NCBI GenBank assembly: GCA_963402885.1
Contig: OY727098.1
Span: 6,939,001 to 7,003,000 of the forward strand
Reading direction: 5' to 3'
Source: Antedon bifida
Taxonomy: Eukaryota; Echinodermata; Crinoidea; Comatulida; Antedonidae
Length of the DNA stretch: 64,000 nt
Shown in pieces: positions 63,701-64,000 of this stretch. The translations under genes and the position numbers were made by a program. The notes beneath the pieces are model-generated. The model did no database searches and was not told where the DNA came from. It was given only the letters and a program-made list of their open reading frames with translations. Within the stretch, counting starts at the first letter, position 1. Each line of letters begins with the position of its first letter.

Positions 63701-63982
63701 TAGTGTACACAATAGTTTCTTCACCACCAACAACACCTTTACAGTAATAAGCACCAAACGCATTTTCACTTCCAATAGGAATAGGTAATATTCTAGCATT
63801 AGGAAATCCACTATGAACTCTCCCAGGCTGTTCTGCAGTAGAATCAGAGCGGCTCGCTATCTTAAATGCTCTTCCTAATGTTATTGTCGTACCAGCTTCA
63901 CTTGGGTAGCATTGGAATTGTTCATAATTAGCAAAAGGTGAGCCAACGTTTAAAATTGTTAAATGTGTACCAGCTGCAAAAC
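45705..63982 (-). CDS. Receptor protein tyrosine phosphatase, Ig/EGF/FN3 ectodomain, tandem PTP domains (5' partial)
   Basis: 31 phase-consistent exons are visible: 63982-63671, 63227-62958, 62515-62381, 62244-62092, 61048-60917, 60369-60217, 58322-58194, 57848-57591, 57245-56940, 56529-56450, 56173-55960, 55378-55149, 53843-53783, 53663-53576, 52521-52439, 51824-51595, 51468-51381, 51233-51163, 50911-50875, 50679-50585, 50234-50106, 49663-49515, 49276-49141, 48780-48631, 48361-48262, 47846-47770, 47676-47542, 47217-47083, 46956-46799, 46466-46331, 45791-45705 (about 1504 codons). Order: two Ig-like exons, five EGF/Cys-rich exons, an Ig-like exon, FN3 domains, TM helix ([20 protein letters not shown]), then PTP domains D1 and D2. 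D1 has TWPDMGVP and [10 protein letters not shown], with P-loop Arg replaced by Ser. D2 has GWPTSQDIP and [10 protein letters not shown]. The Ig-EGF-FN3 order resembles Tie-type receptors. Both catalytic domains look compromised, so a binding or scaffolding role is plausible. Confidence 0.9.
46488..46815. repeat. Tandem duplication of about 162 bp across a phosphatase splice donor
   Basis: Copy A (46488-46649) and copy B (46650-46815) differ by only a few bases. Each contains an intron piece, the donor and the last exon bases encoding A-V-H-C of the D2 P-loop (TGCAG|GTATGACC). Copy B is joined to the full exon (46956-46799). Copy A carries an extra isolated donor and Cys codon (46636-46638) inside the intron. 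Confidence 0.85.
47874..48044. mobile_element. MITE in a phosphatase intron
   Basis: The inverted ends AAGGCCAATTTACACA ... and ... TGTGTAAATTGGCCTT, flanked by TA, enclose about 170 bp of noncoding sequence that also holds imperfect internal inverted text (GCGGAAAACTGCG / TTTCCGCTCTGCG). Confidence 0.7.
55626..55644. repeat. (TG)n microsatellite
   Basis: A short TG dinucleotide run lies in a phosphatase intron. Confidence 0.85.
58386..58466 (+). repeat. Dispersed repeat with (CGGT)n core, copy 4
   Basis: CTCACTATGTCGTCGGTTGG, a CGGT-type tract, then TAAACACTAACTTGAGCACG and CGACTACAGCCATG. It is inverted relative to 27161-27250. It lies in the phosphatase intron 58323-60216. Confidence 0.75.
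58707..58948. repeat. Perfect long palindrome: 117-bp arms, 8-bp spacer
   Basis: The arms 58707-58823 and 58832-58948 are exact reverse complements around the spacer CTGTTGTT. Each arm, read outward, contains CAAGATGGCGAAAGCTAAAG followed by AATGTGAGTAA, which resembles a short start-codon exon with a splice donor. The motif GATGTAACCCT occurs just outside both arms in direct orientation. It lies in a phosphatase intron. A fold-back insertion, a template-switch duplication or an assembly artefact are all possible. Confidence 0.95.
59328..59364. repeat. Short hairpin, 13-bp arms
   Basis: CTAGATGGTACGC and its exact inverse GCGTACCATCTAG are separated by 11 bp (TCCCTTCGCTT). It is noncoding, in a phosphatase intron. 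Confidence 0.7.
59966..60045 (+). repeat. tRNA-like SINE head
   Basis: The A-box-like GTGGTCTAATGGTTAGCAC and B-box GGTTCGAGTCA are spaced as in tRNA genes. The acceptor stem does not pair and the T stem is imperfect, so this is a tRNA-derived retroposon head rather than a functional tRNA. Confidence 0.6.
61795..61870 (+). repeat. tRNA-like SINE head, second type
   Basis: It has an intact B-box GGTTCGAGTCC within a perfect T-arm (GTGGG TTCGAGT CCCAC). The A-box and acceptor stem are not recognisable. It is inside a phosphatase intron. Confidence 0.5.
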
Positions 63983-64000
63983 CTATAAGAAAATAAATAT

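Overview
The window is intron-rich, AT-rich animal DNA. Conserved GT/AG introns, modular extracellular domains (SRCR, fibrinogen C-terminal, Ig, EGF, FN3), a Penelope-like retroelement, several TA-flanked MITEs and a recurrent TAGGCCTA word point to a marine invertebrate, most likely an echinoderm or related deuterostome. The species assignment is inference. Every multi-exon gene I could build is on the minus strand, so transcription runs right to left.

Left part (1-25.7 kb): a tandem cluster of an unusual secreted protein. Two complete nine-exon paralogues (10991-4976, 1042 aa; 21022-15756, 1036 aa) share one layout: signal peptide, a deaminase-like domain lacking the catalytic motif, a second deaminase-like domain with an intact HSE ... 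PCKYC zinc/catalytic motif, a furin-type RxRR site, a Cys-rich stretch, one SRCR domain and a full fibrinogen-related domain. Splice phases agree at all eight junctions in both genes. A third copy shows only its first coding exon (2225-1475), next to a Penelope-like element at the window edge. A frameshifted orphan copy of the last exon lies at 13779-13531. Upstream is a small five-exon gene (25654-23325) for a secreted 118-aa Cys-rich peptide. It shares a CxxxC pattern and a 'TATA-like box plus noncoding first exon' promoter layout with the cluster. The inferred picture is an extracellular recognition/effector system: a deaminase-fold head attached to two classic innate-immune recognition modules, expanded by tandem duplication. 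This is the main candidate for an undescribed system.

Middle part (25.7-45.7 kb): the 5' noncoding region of the peptide gene, long intergenic DNA with MITEs and Penelope relics, and a seven-exon gene (43591-34841, 522 aa) for a hydrophilic protein I do not recognise. That gene includes a 15-nt microexon.

Right part (45.7-64 kb): 31 exons of a receptor protein tyrosine phosphatase whose 5' end lies beyond the window. Visible in order are two Ig-like regions, EGF-like repeats, another Ig-like exon, FN3 domains, a TM helix and tandem PTP domains D1 and D2. D1 keeps its WPD loop and catalytic Cys, but the P-loop Arg is Ser ([10 protein letters not shown]). D2 has an intact [11 protein letters not shown]-loop but WPT instead of WPD. 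Its introns hold a perfect 117-bp-arm palindrome, a 162-bp tandem duplication that copies the catalytic-Cys splice junction, and tRNA-like SINE heads.
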